Source of the DNA: Stappia albiluteola
GTDB taxonomy: Bacteria; Pseudomonadota; Alphaproteobacteria; Rhizobiales; Stappiaceae
Reading direction: 5' to 3'
DNA: 50,114 nucleotides
Assembly (NCBI RefSeq): GCF_014050225.1
Contig: NZ_JACFXV010000030.1
Coordinates: 1 to 50,114, forward strand
Made by a program: the position numbers and the translations under genes. This document shows positions 16,501 to 23,895 of the stretch, in pieces (position 1 is the first letter of the stretch; the number at the start of each line of letters is the position of its first letter). The notes beneath the pieces are model-generated. The model made no database searches and had not been told where the DNA came from. It saw only the letters and a list, made by a program, of their open reading frames with translations.

Positions 16501-18097
16501 CGAGGCGATGCAAAGAAGCATCGACGTGCTGAAGCCGTTCGGCCGCTTCCTGGAACTCGGCAAGCGCGATTTCTACGCGAACACGCATATCGGCCTCAGG
16601 CCGTTCCGCCAGAACCTGTCCTATTTCGGCATCGACGCGGATCAATTGCTTACGCGTCAAAAGCCGCTGGCCGAGCAGCTCTTCCGCGAAATCGTCGGGC
16701 ACTTCGAGAAGGGCACCTTCAAAGCCCTGCCCCATCGACGTTTTGCGGCAGCGGACGTCGTGCAGGCTTTCCGGCTGATGCAGCAGGCGGGACACATCGG
16801 CAAGATCGTGCTTGAAGCACCGGCCGTTTCCGCGACCGCTGAACAACCGCGCAATCTCAACCTCGATAGCGAGGCGACCTATCTCATAGCCGGCGGCTTC
16901 GGGGGCTTCGGCGCCGAATTGCTCTCCCGGTTGGCCGATAGGGGCGCGCGCACCTTGCTGGTCCTCTCGCGGCGCGGCGGGGAGAGCGACGATGCGAAAG
17001 CGGTGATCGAGCGCCTTGGCGCCCGCGGCGTGCGCGTCGAGGCGCGTGCCTGCGACATTGCTGACGAAATCCAGTTGCGCCGCGTCCTCAAGGAAGCACG
17101 CAAGACGCTGCCGCCGATAGTGGGCGTTTTCCACACCGCGATGGTGCTGAACGACACGTTGATCGCCAATCTGGACGAGGACGGCATTTCACGTGTGCTG
17201 CTGCCGAAGGTGCGCGGTGCCGAACTGTTGGACAGGCTGACCGCGGAAGACCCGATCGAGCATTTCGTACTCTATTCGTCGGCCACGACGCTCGTGGGCA
17301 ATCCGGGCCAGGCGAATTATGTCGCCGCCAACGGCTATCTGGAGGCACTTGCCCGTCGTCGCCGGACAAACGGCAAGCCGGGCCTGGCAATTGCCTGGGG
17401 TGCGATCTCGGATGCCGGTTATCTGGCGCGCAACACGGATGTGAACGATATCCTGTCGAAGCGCCTGGGCGGCCAGGGCCTTAGCGCCCGTGATGCCCTG
17501 GACGGTCTCGTCTCCCTTCTCGAGGCCGCCCCCGCGGGCGTCGAGAACGCTGCCATCGGCTATGCGCGCATCGACTGGCAGGGCGCGAGTCGCGACCTGA
17601 AGATCGTCGGCACGCCGCTCGCGGCCGGGCTTGGCGGAGGCAACGGCGAAGCCACGGAAGTTTCGGGCGACGCCCTCGACCTTGCCGCCATGCTGAAAGG
17701 GCTGGACCGGACGCGCGCGACCAAGACCGTCGCCGACATCCTCGCACGAGAGATCGGCAAGATACTGCGCATTTCCAGCGAGGAAATCGACCCGCAGCGT
17801 CCGCTTGCCGATGTCGGCATGGATTCGCTGATGGCTCTGGAACTGCGCATGAACGCCGAACGCCTGCTTGGTGTGGACATTCCGCTGATGGCGCTGGCGA
17901 ATGGCGCATCGTTGAACGACATGGCCGGCCGCATTGCTGCCCGCGTCTTGGGTGAAGCTTCCGCCTCGACGATCTCTGCCCCGGTTCAGACGCTCGCTGC
18001 GCAGCATCTGGACATGGACGGCATCGAGGAATCCGATCTCGCGAACATGGCCCGCGCTGCGGAGGCCAAGGCCAACGAGATGCGGTCGATCGTTTAG
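10502..18097 (+). CDS. rkpA: RkpA-like highly reducing type I polyketide/fatty-acid synthase
   Basis: 2531 residues in one module. Ketosynthase 1-430 (DTACSSSL, Cys176; His311 in EAHGTGT; His349 in NVGHLE). Acyltransferase about 520-820 (GHSVGE, Ser622; YPFH). Dehydratase about 895-1170 (His925, Asp1089). A region at about 1180-1550 resembles a methyltransferase that has lost its glycine-rich SAM loop. Ketoreductase structural half about 1550-1775. Enoylreductase about 1780-2115 (HGGAGGIGLAALQIA). Ketoreductase 2120-2300 (GGFGGFG, Tyr2273). ACP about 2400-2475 (DVGMDSLMAL, Ser2442). All catalytic domains for a saturated chain are present and there is no thioesterase, so another protein must release the product. 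The next gene is the obvious candidate. The layout matches S. meliloti RkpA, needed for capsular (K-antigen) polysaccharide. The symbol is by resemblance and synteny. Confidence 0.88.
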   Translation: MATRHCDISISGYASRVPGANSAEQFWSNLTNEVCSVTSITEDRFPLSRYGHPDRNVSGKSYTWAAGVIDNVWSFDPTFFGISPREAVQMDPQQRILLEVVWEALEHAGIRPSELAGTDAGVFVGASSLDYHHRFVFDPSALDMQMMTGNTLSIISNRISYIYDLRGPSFTVDTACSSSLVALHEAINAVESGQVETAIVAGVNMLLSPLSYLGFSRASMLSKQGLCRAFDADGDGYVRSEGAVAFVLRRSDIARAKGDTIHARILASGLNADGRTVGMSLPSSDAQGQLLRDIYEGLGIDPADLAFVEAHGTGTRVGDPAEAGALGSIVARRRTAPLPIGSVKTNVGHLESASGAVGLLKALLSLKKDFFPRSLHFDTPNPDIDFGDLNLKVAGEAVKLEKSDRPRLAGINSFGFGGTNAHVVIADGETTTAPDSDAPANAPLVLSARSADSLVRLAGAYRQRLSEAKGDEPAAAVLSAAAHRRDWLDHRLVVLGETPEQKAAALGAYLANEPHEDIITGRAPAGGGKLAFLFSGNGSQWAGMGRQAFEQDEAFRKAFGEVDAAFSAISGWSLEEMLFSPSLEQEIERAEISQPLLFGVQAALTQSLREKGIAPQAVAGHSVGEVAAAWAADALTLTQAVQVIYARSRYQEQVRGQGTMAALLLSEEESQAAIQESGLDGIEIAAVNSRRSVTISGPTASIDAFAKFARSKRWALRKLGIAYPFHSQLIDPIELPLKQALSDLTPAAPAIPFVSSVDPEQDAIIADGTYWWRNVRQPVRFADAVAKLIELGSTVFVEIGPRPVLTTYASDMVRENSGSGLVLASLDNSKSHQRSDNPVAAIAATIVANGGAVDIARFVGSVGRPLPDLPAYPWQMQDFRPEETDENTQAMFARSWPLLGNRLSASSSEWFNHCDAKLNPFLGDHRVEDSVVFPAAGFAEMALRAVSEWTDCDAVELRDVEILRPLVLDGSDIQETMVRVSADDRVVEIFSRPRLKGADWSLNVRGHFITPSKIRQREALDAGASASSVTIDAEELYRLTREHGLNYGPAFRRAKSVERIDERTARVALEPRHADIGSTRFSLCPTLLDSGFHGLFALLGDKSGDNGKRSFLPVRIGRLQLAATGKDPAFVDIRITKASPRSVEASFDLLDADGALVARLTGARFKAVQLSVPLQRDSLVYRTYARLLPDRQAPSAVDAVLGNDVASLALKSGVISADEAEPEDAALLIEALARSVAHQTIATLADAGEFDPDRAMSTGGLHESARPLVGALLNWLLDADFVEETESGWKVTDPNEQPSPAAILSAVMEQAPEHIAVASLLARLAEELPGILRTGLSESASSLFSSSLLEATLIASPEARASDNGVEAFATTLIDGWPEGKTLSILLVGATRQNLARALQAKLDPHYAALAVTDTHEATLQRAKSQQQKDDAIRFVDFDEEALEAEGPFDMVLSSSGLSDCSQEDLALLRGQLRTGGLLMAIEPLPSLASDLVRGVGRDWWTKGAGGEFALSCLKFEDEWQSELERSGFDNCTTFPFASSTVEASVLTARAGGRETQAENVAAAQPAISPSLLVIADDLLQTRRHLEHLLPALEAEGIGAIRISFGEQTRLDTAGNGTIDPIGDRDRLKALIGQCASGIIHLDGAYNEDGNDQDAVDTRLWSLTRLLKAIGGDTARLWVVAPGAAQDFARDDVEGSPRQAAAWAYGRVAMNEYSDVDLRLVDVSPDLAPKDAALRLAAEIAAPGEEREVVIASDGNRYGLRIQRGALLSETPENLTGDVALRLDIRRQGSLDELRWQPVVRPAPEGSEVEIAVEASGLNFRDVMWALGLLPEEALEDGFAGPTLGMECAGRVVRTGGAVSRFKVGDRVMTFAPACLASHVTVDESACAAVPDAMPSAAAATVPVTFLTAYYALVHLAHIERGETVLIHGGAGGIGLAALQIAKWRGAVVIATAGSPEKRAMLRLAGADQVLDSRSLDFVEEVMDLTGGEGVDAVLNSLFGEAMQRSIDVLKPFGRFLELGKRDFYANTHIGLRPFRQNLSYFGIDADQLLTRQKPLAEQLFREIVGHFEKGTFKALPHRRFAAADVVQAFRLMQQAGHIGKIVLEAPAVSATAEQPRNLNLDSEATYLIAGGFGGFGAELLSRLADRGARTLLVLSRRGGESDDAKAVIERLGARGVRVEARACDIADEIQLRRVLKEARKTLPPIVGVFHTAMVLNDTLIANLDEDGISRVLLPKVRGAELLDRLTAEDPIEHFVLYSSATTLVGNPGQANYVAANGYLEALARRRRTNGKPGLAIAWGAISDAGYLARNTDVNDILSKRLGGQGLSARDALDGLVSLLEAAPAGVENAAIGYARIDWQGASRDLKIVGTPLAAGLGGGNGEATEVSGDALDLAAMLKGLDRTRATKTVADILAREIGKILRISSEEIDPQRPLADVGMDSLMALELRMNAERLLGVDIPLMALANGASLNDMAGRIAARVLGEASASTISAPVQTLAAQHLDMDGIEESDLANMARAAEAKANEMRSIV

Positions 18098-18127
18098 GCA
18101 TGGATGGATCACGCGGGAGCAGGCGGA

Positions 18128-19504
18128 ATGGACGATAGTACGCGCGCTAGGTTGTTGGGCGAAATGCGTGGCAGCCGGCGGCGATCGCGGGATCGTTCCT
18201 CAAATGGCGCCGCCCACGAGGATTCGCCGGCGCCGGCGAAGCCCCGGACCGCGGGCAAGGTCAGCGCGTTCGACTTCTCTTCCCTGCCGGAAGTCCACCA
18301 ATTCGCCGTGCAACGCGCGGCGGCGGAAGTGATGGGGATCGAAAACCCGTTCTTTCGCGCCCATGACGCGCTGGCGTCCGCCACGACGACGATCGGAGGG
18401 CGCGACTACGACAATTACGCCTCCTACAACTATCTCGGACTGAACGGCCATCCGGCTGTCAACAAAGCCGCGAAAGACGCTATCGAGCGTTATGGCACAA
18501 GCGTCTCGGCAAGCCGGCTTGTCGCCGGCCAGCGCCCGTTCCACGCAGAGGTGGAATCCGCGCTGGCTGCTGTTCATGGCGTCGAGGACGCGATCGTGAT
18601 GGTCAGCGGGCATGCGACCAACGTCACGACGATCGGCCACCTGATGAAGCCGTCCGATCTGGTCCTGACCGACAGCCTCGTTCACAACTCGATTGCGGAA
18701 GGCTGCAAGCTGTCGGGCGCGACACGGCTGAACTTTCCGCACAACGACCTGGAGGCCTTGGAAAGGCTGCTCGAGGAGCACCGCCACAAACACGATCGCG
18801 TCCTGATCATCGTTGAAGGACTTTATTCGATGGACGGCGATTATCCGGATCTTCCGGCGCTGATCCGCCTGAAGCAGTCTTTCGATGCATGGCTGCTCGT
18901 CGACGAGGCGCATTCCATCGGTGTGATGGGCAATACCGGCCACGGCATTGCCGAGCATTTCGGCATTGACCCTCGTTGCGTCGAGATGTGGATGGGTACG
19001 CTATCGAAGACCTTTTCGGCCTGCGGCGGTTACATTGCCGGGTCGAAAGCCCTTTGCGACTATCTCCGTCTCAGCGCTCCCGGTTTCGTCTTCTCCGTCG
19101 GGCTGTCGCCGGCGCTTGCCGCAGCGACCCTTGCTTCCTGCAAGCTGCTCAACGACGAGCCCGAACGCGTGGAGCGCCTGCATCGCAACGGCCGCCATTT
19201 CCTGGAGAAGGCCCGGGAAGCCGGTCTCGATACGGGACCGAGCGCGGGGCTTGCGATCGTGCCGGTGATGGTCGGCAGTTCCATCGGTGCGGTTTCGCTC
19301 TCCAATCGACTCCTGGAGCGCGGCATCAACGCCCTGCCCATCATTTTTCCCGCCGTCGCCGAACGCTCCGCGCGGCTGCGGTTCTTCGTCACGAGCGAGC
19401 ACTCGCTGGAGCAGATCGAACGGACGGTAGAGATCGTTGCCGAGGAATTGGCGGCTGTCAAAACGTCCGCTTCGCCATTCGCGAGCATTTCCGCCAGGTC
19501 CTGA
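18128..19504 (+). CDS. rkpG: RkpG-like alpha-oxoamine synthase (PLP-dependent acyltransferase)
   Basis: About 458 residues. Fold type I aminotransferase of the group holding 8-amino-7-oxononanoate synthase, KBL and serine palmitoyltransferase. Landmarks: NYASYNYLGLNGHPAV, GTSVSASRLVAGQ, LVDEAHSIGVMG (PLP-ring Asp and His), and the PLP lysine in GTLSKTFSACGG (Lys294 from this start). Such enzymes condense an acyl thioester with an amino acid and release CO2, giving an amino-ketone. About 55 extra N-terminal residues, rich in Arg/Ser/Pro, precede the fold. The start at 18128 has GGAG 8 bases upstream; an ATG at 18104 is possible. It lies 30 bases after the PKS and is probably co-transcribed with it. 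It could off-load the PKS chain (inference). Confidence 0.85.
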   Translation: MDDSTRARLLGEMRGSRRRSRDRSSNGAAHEDSPAPAKPRTAGKVSAFDFSSLPEVHQFAVQRAAAEVMGIENPFFRAHDALASATTTIGGRDYDNYASYNYLGLNGHPAVNKAAKDAIERYGTSVSASRLVAGQRPFHAEVESALAAVHGVEDAIVMVSGHATNVTTIGHLMKPSDLVLTDSLVHNSIAEGCKLSGATRLNFPHNDLEALERLLEEHRHKHDRVLIIVEGLYSMDGDYPDLPALIRLKQSFDAWLLVDEAHSIGVMGNTGHGIAEHFGIDPRCVEMWMGTLSKTFSACGGYIAGSKALCDYLRLSAPGFVFSVGLSPALAAATLASCKLLNDEPERVERLHRNGRHFLEKAREAGLDTGPSAGLAIVPVMVGSSIGAVSLSNRLLERGINALPIIFPAVAERSARLRFFVTSEHSLEQIERTVEIVAEELAAVKTSASPFASISARS

Positions 19505-19520
19505 AATCGTGATCGGCCGG

Positions 19521-21173
19521 TCACAGGCCGAGCTTGCGCCCGAGCCAAGAGAGTTCGCGCAGCGCACGTGCCTTCAGGCCATGCAGGCGGTTGCCCCGCA
19601 ACCGGGCAAGCTGCCCGATCAGGAATTCGGGAGAGCAGGGCTTCAGCGTGACGGGGTCTATGCAGCGGATGTAGTCGACGAAGGCGATATAGACGAGTTC
19701 GTCGATCGTTCGCCTGGCATTGCGGTGAGCTGACAAGCCGATGTCGTCGGTCAAGCCCCAGCCGGCATAGAACGGCATGCCGTAGACGGTGACCGGTTTC
19801 GACCGCATGAGAGCCTCGAAACCGGAAAGCGACGAGATCGTTTCCACCCTGTCGCAGACGTCCAGCAGTTCCAGGATATCAATATCGGTCACGACCTGAT
19901 CGGCGAGACCGCGCAGGTCCGCATCCTCGACCTTTCCCCGCCGCAATCCCGCCTGCACGTCGGGATGCGGCTTGAAGAGAATATGGGCCCCGGGATTTCG
20001 CGCACGCACGAGCCGCAACAGATCGAGGTTCGCATTCTCGGTTCGCTCGCAATCTATGAGCGGGGAGATGGACTTGCGGATCCCGGCGTCGTCGCCCACC
20101 TGCCCGGGAACCAGGAGGATCTCCCGCTCCTGCGGCAGTTCCAGCGAATGTCCGCGCGATCCGACATTGTATTTGGTCACGCGGCCGGCAACGATCATCT
20201 CTCGAAGCAGGGCGCCGCGAGCGATCTCTCCTTCCCCCAGTGACGCATTGTTCAGGCGCTCCTCCATGCGGCTCGGGCGCGTCGCGTCAAAATAGATGCC
20301 CAGGTCGTCGACGGCGAAGGAGGCGCCCCGCACCAATCCCGCGCCCAGCCCCACCGAACGAAGAAAACCGTCTTCGATGCGAAGGAAGGGGACCTGCCTC
20401 GCCGCTGCGATCGCCTCCGCCGACCGGCTGGAGGCGCCAGCCCAGCACAGCACGCGCCCGCCGCGGCCGGCCGCCCGGTCGATTGCGTCCTCGACGCTGG
20501 CGCAGAAGGTCACGGGGTGATCGGAACTGCCGAACGCGGCCTCGATTGCTGTGCGGTTCCAGGCTTTCACACCGACACAAAACGACGGCCTGACGTTTTC
20601 CCGCCGCTGTCGGGCCGCCGCTTCCAGCGCTTGCAGCGCATCTGCCGGCGGCAGGACTTCGCGTCGCCTGTAGGGGCTCGGGAACCGGATTGCATTCGTC
20701 CCCACGGCCTCGAGCAAGAATGCGGGACCGGCCGATGTTCTATGCGGATCACCGTCCGCATCACGCAATCCGGGATCGATCGAACGGATCAATGCCGTCA
20801 TTTGATCGCGGTCCGGGACGCCCTCCTCCCCCGCGGCCATGAAGGCAATGGCTTCGCGCAACGCTTCGGCCGGCACCGCCGTCCGCATCAATATTTCTCG
20901 CGGGATTTCGATAAAGAGAAAGCTTGCCGGATCGACGAAGGCCTTGTCGACCTTGCCCGAGAGCGGGCCCGGCGCGGCAAGGAAAAGGCGCCGCTTTCCC
21001 GCAAGGCAAGCTTCCTTCGCCTGTTTGAACGGCTGCGGCGCCAGGGTCACGGCCAGCGCACGCCGTTGCGACATTCCCTTCAAGCCGGAGCAACGAGTAC
21101 TGGCGGCCAACCTTTTGATCAGTCGGCGATAAGGCTTGAGCGCCGGATCGGCGATCCTTACCCGAAGGGTCAT
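19521..21173 (-). CDS. KpsC/LpsZ-like capsule protein, single Kdo-transferase-type module
   Basis: 550 residues. From about 200 onward the KpsC signature is clear: FLRIEDGFLRSVGLG, DDLGIYFDATRPSRMEE, LLVPGQVGDD, ILFKPHPDVQAG, and VYGMPFYAGWGLTDD (about 464). E. coli KpsC (about 675 residues) carries two such modules that alternate Kdo linkages on a lysophosphatidylglycerol primer. Here only one is recognisable, and the first 200 residues are divergent. Likely inner-membrane-associated and cytoplasmic. The start overlaps the stop of the upstream KpsS-like gene by 4 bases, showing translational coupling. It converges on the rkpG-like gene with a 16-base gap and no visible terminator. Confidence 0.85.
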   Translation of the reverse strand: MTLRVRIADPALKPYRRLIKRLAASTRCSGLKGMSQRRALAVTLAPQPFKQAKEACLAGKRRLFLAAPGPLSGKVDKAFVDPASFLFIEIPREILMRTAVPAEALREAIAFMAAGEEGVPDRDQMTALIRSIDPGLRDADGDPHRTSAGPAFLLEAVGTNAIRFPSPYRRREVLPPADALQALEAAARQRRENVRPSFCVGVKAWNRTAIEAAFGSSDHPVTFCASVEDAIDRAAGRGGRVLCWAGASSRSAEAIAAARQVPFLRIEDGFLRSVGLGAGLVRGASFAVDDLGIYFDATRPSRMEERLNNASLGEGEIARGALLREMIVAGRVTKYNVGSRGHSLELPQEREILLVPGQVGDDAGIRKSISPLIDCERTENANLDLLRLVRARNPGAHILFKPHPDVQAGLRRGKVEDADLRGLADQVVTDIDILELLDVCDRVETISSLSGFEALMRSKPVTVYGMPFYAGWGLTDDIGLSAHRNARRTIDELVYIAFVDYIRCIDPVTLKPCSPEFLIGQLARLRGNRLHGLKARALRELSWLGRKLGL

Positions 21174-22456
21174 AGCGGCACTCCGATCGCACGTGCCCGA
21201 GCCAGCCGCGGCGGCGGGTCCACATAGCCGCCCGGCTCGTTGAGATCCCCGCGAAGCATACGGGAACTCATGGCCTCGACCGCGGCCTCCAGACCATCGG
21301 CGTTATGGATGGAGCCCCGCGCCAGCAAGGTTGCGGCCACCGCCTTGCGGAAATCGAGAAGCAGAGCGGCATCCGGTTTCTTTGATGCCTTCCAGAAGTC
21401 GTCGAGGCTACCTTGATGGGTCAGTCCCGGCATGTCGTAGAGCGCCGGAGAAAGCGTCTTGACCGGACAATCCTCCATCAGCGCATCCAGGCCTGCAGTG
21501 GAGTTGACGGTGACCAGCCCCTTCGCTGTCCGCGCCAGGTCTTTCAGCGAGCCTCCATCCACAAACACGACCCGTCCGGCTATCCTTTGCTTCAGCGCCA
21601 TCTCGTCCAACCGCCGCCGCCAACGGCCGAGACCGTTGTCGTTGGGATGCGACTTCACGACCAGAAGCGCCTCGTTCGGCGCGTGGGCAGCGAAGGAACG
21701 CAGCACCACCTCGAGCGCGGCCGCCATCGTGTTGAAAGGCGAATGCGCAGTCAGCTGGTAATCGCCTTCAATCTGCAACGGCACCAGAAAAAACGGCGCG
21801 TCGGCGGAGAGCAAACGCTGCTGGGCCTTAGCGGCACCCCTTGCGCGGGCGGATCTCGTCGCAAGCCGCAGCGCCCATGCGCCATAGTCGAGGAGAGGAT
21901 GCAGCGGCGTATGGCGCCTGTAGAACGGATAGGCCGGCCGGCCAAGCAGGCTCGCCAGATGATAGGAAACGTCTTGCCACGCTTCCAGCACGAAACTTCC
22001 GGGGTAGCGCGGGGAAAGGTCGATTTCGCCGACGTCGGACGCAATGCGCCGGATGGCTGCCGGATCGTCGGGAAAATGGCTGAGGACCGAGTAACCGCCC
22101 CGTTCGATCGTCATCCAGCCGGGACGCAGGTATCCGAGTTCGGTCGCAATGACACGCACGCCGCGCATGGCCGCCGCTTCGATGGCGACGCGGTGATAGA
22201 ACCGGCGGTCGCCATGAACGACGAGATCCGTAATCCGGAGGCGATCGAGGAGGTCGCCGACGTTGCGCGCCCAGTCCTCAGGGCGACCGCGATAGGATCT
22301 TGTGCCGCGCCCATGCCAATGGATCCAATCGCCCAGGCAGAAATTGACGCGCGCGACCTCGTGCCCTTCTTCGGCAAGGCGCCGGCCCAGCCTCCGGTAG
22401 AGCGGCGACAGCGGCCCCTGCAGAAACAGAAAGCGGCGCGAGGTTTCGGGGGGCAC
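21170..22456 (-). CDS. KpsS-like capsule polysaccharide protein, paralogue 2
   Basis: About 428 residues. KpsS-type motifs: RRFLFLQGPLSPLYRRLG, VNFCLGDWIHW, YRGRPEDWARN, ATELGYLRPGWMTIERGG, SHFPDDPAAI, VVKSHPNDNG, VTVNSTAGLDALM. KpsS in E. coli adds the first beta-Kdo to the lipid primer of group 2 capsules. The frame is open to 22654, but GGGAG lies about 7 bases before a GTG at 22456. That start leaves eight residues before FLFLQGP, matching the seven in the upstream paralogue. An ATG at 22501 lacks a ribosome site. It begins 16 bases after the stop of paralogue 1 and overlaps the KpsC-like gene by 4 bases. Confidence 0.85.
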   Translation of the reverse strand: MPPETSRRFLFLQGPLSPLYRRLGRRLAEEGHEVARVNFCLGDWIHWHGRGTRSYRGRPEDWARNVGDLLDRLRITDLVVHGDRRFYHRVAIEAAAMRGVRVIATELGYLRPGWMTIERGGYSVLSHFPDDPAAIRRIASDVGEIDLSPRYPGSFVLEAWQDVSYHLASLLGRPAYPFYRRHTPLHPLLDYGAWALRLATRSARARGAAKAQQRLLSADAPFFLVPLQIEGDYQLTAHSPFNTMAAALEVVLRSFAAHAPNEALLVVKSHPNDNGLGRWRRRLDEMALKQRIAGRVVFVDGGSLKDLARTAKGLVTVNSTAGLDALMEDCPVKTLSPALYDMPGLTHQGSLDDFWKASKKPDAALLLDFRKAVAATLLARGSIHNADGLEAAVEAMSSRMLRGDLNEPGGYVDPPPRLARARAIGVPL

Positions 22457-22472
22457 GGCTCTCTCCCGCCAG

Positions 22473-23828
22473 CTATCGGGAAAACCGGTCGCCGGCGGCA
22501 TGATACCAGCGATTCGTGCGCTGGCCGCTTGCAAGGATCTCGTCGAAGTCCACCGGCAGGCCATGCGCCCTGGCCTTGGCGACGCGCGGCTGCAAGCCTC
22601 TGAGGACCTGTGGGCAATTGACCCGATCGCCGATGATCCGGGACACGATTTCACGGGCTGCGACCCGCTGCCCTTCGCGAACGTAGAAGTTGCCCTTGAC
22701 CTGGATCCCGGTCGCCATGAGCCGCTCCAGTGCGATTACCAGATCCGGATCGGGCTTGGGAGGCGCGCGCCAGAATTCGTCCAGCGGACGCTGCGAGGCG
22801 ATGCCCTCGATATCGTAGACCGCGATTCCCAGGACCTTTGTCGGGCATCCCACCCGCGCCGCATGCAGCGCCGTCGTGCTGTTGACCGTCAGCATGCCGG
22901 CGGCGTTTCTCAGCAGTGTGTCGAGATTTCCGCCGTCGATCACATAGACCCGGCGCTTCAGACCGTATTTGCGGGCAAGTGCCCTGAGCCGGCTGCGCCA
23001 GGGCTCGATCCCCTGATCGAGCGGATGGACCTTGAAGACCAGCCGCGCCTGGCGGGGCGCGTGGCGGGCAAATGAGGTCATCGCCACTTCCGCCGCTTCC
23101 AGCAGATGATCGAATGGCGCGTTGTAACGCAGCTGGTAGTCGCTCTGCAGCTGAAGCGGGAAGACGAAATAGGGCAAGCCCGCATCCACCACATCGTCGA
23201 TCAGATAGTTCGCGTGCCTGTTTCGATGTCGCGACAGGAAAAGCCGCGGGATCATCCAGAGGTATTCGGGGATCGGGTGGTAGTATTTGTCCTGCGAGAA
23301 AAACGGAAACAGGAACCAGAAAAACACATTGATAAGATTGAAGACGACTTCGTAAAACGCTTCGAGATGGAAGGGGTGGTTGTAGAGAGGTCTGCGGTCG
23401 ATCGGCGGGAGGTTCCGCGCCGCCTCGATAATGGAAGCCGGATCTTCCGGAAAGTGGGAGAGCGCGGACATTCCACCCCGTTCCAGGGTGATCCAGTCGG
23501 GTCTGAGATACCCGAACTCGCAGGCGATGGCCTGCACATTCATCCGCTGCGACAGGTCCCTCGCAGCCGCGTGGTACGGCAGGCGATCCTGATAATAGAG
23601 TATATCCGTAACCGCATTTTCCCGAACGAAGCGCTCCAGGAATACGGGCCAGTCCTTCAGGCGGCCGCGATATTGCGTGCACCGTGCGTCGTGCCAGAAG
23701 AACCAGTCGGCCGGGCCGAAATTGATGCGCAGGGCGCGATGCCCCTGCGCTTCGACTTCGTCGGCGACCGTGCGAAAGAAGTAGCCGGGTGGTCCCTGCA
23801 GGAAGAGGACAGTCCGGAAATCCGACAC
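22473..23828 (-). CDS. KpsS-like capsule polysaccharide protein, paralogue 1
   Basis: 451 residues beginning MSDFRTVLFLQGPPGYFF. It shares with the next gene the blocks INFGPADWFFWHD, YRGRLKDWPVF, CEFGYLRPDWITLERGG, SHFPEDPASI, VFKVHPLDQG, and MLTVNSTTALHAA. This indicates a tandem duplication followed by divergence. An aromatic stretch (VVFNLINVFFWFLFPFF, about residues 160-178) absent from paralogue 2 could give membrane contact. Proposed role: Kdo or other sugar transfer to the lipid primer of a capsule. It starts 67 bases after the export lipoprotein gene. Confidence 0.87.
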   Translation of the reverse strand: MSDFRTVLFLQGPPGYFFRTVADEVEAQGHRALRINFGPADWFFWHDARCTQYRGRLKDWPVFLERFVRENAVTDILYYQDRLPYHAAARDLSQRMNVQAIACEFGYLRPDWITLERGGMSALSHFPEDPASIIEAARNLPPIDRRPLYNHPFHLEAFYEVVFNLINVFFWFLFPFFSQDKYYHPIPEYLWMIPRLFLSRHRNRHANYLIDDVVDAGLPYFVFPLQLQSDYQLRYNAPFDHLLEAAEVAMTSFARHAPRQARLVFKVHPLDQGIEPWRSRLRALARKYGLKRRVYVIDGGNLDTLLRNAAGMLTVNSTTALHAARVGCPTKVLGIAVYDIEGIASQRPLDEFWRAPPKPDPDLVIALERLMATGIQVKGNFYVREGQRVAAREIVSRIIGDRVNCPQVLRGLQPRVAKARAHGLPVDFDEILASGQRTNRWYHAAGDRFSR

Positions 23829-23895
23829 CGCTGCTTGTCTTTCTTCGCCTGGTCCCTCGTCAGGTCGGCGGAATTGCCGAATCCGAAGAACCGTC

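Noticed and set aside
15116-17134. 672-codon open frame on the minus strand inside the PKS
   Set aside because: Antisense to the methyltransferase-like, ER and KR regions with intact motifs on the plus strand; composition is that of a GC shadow.
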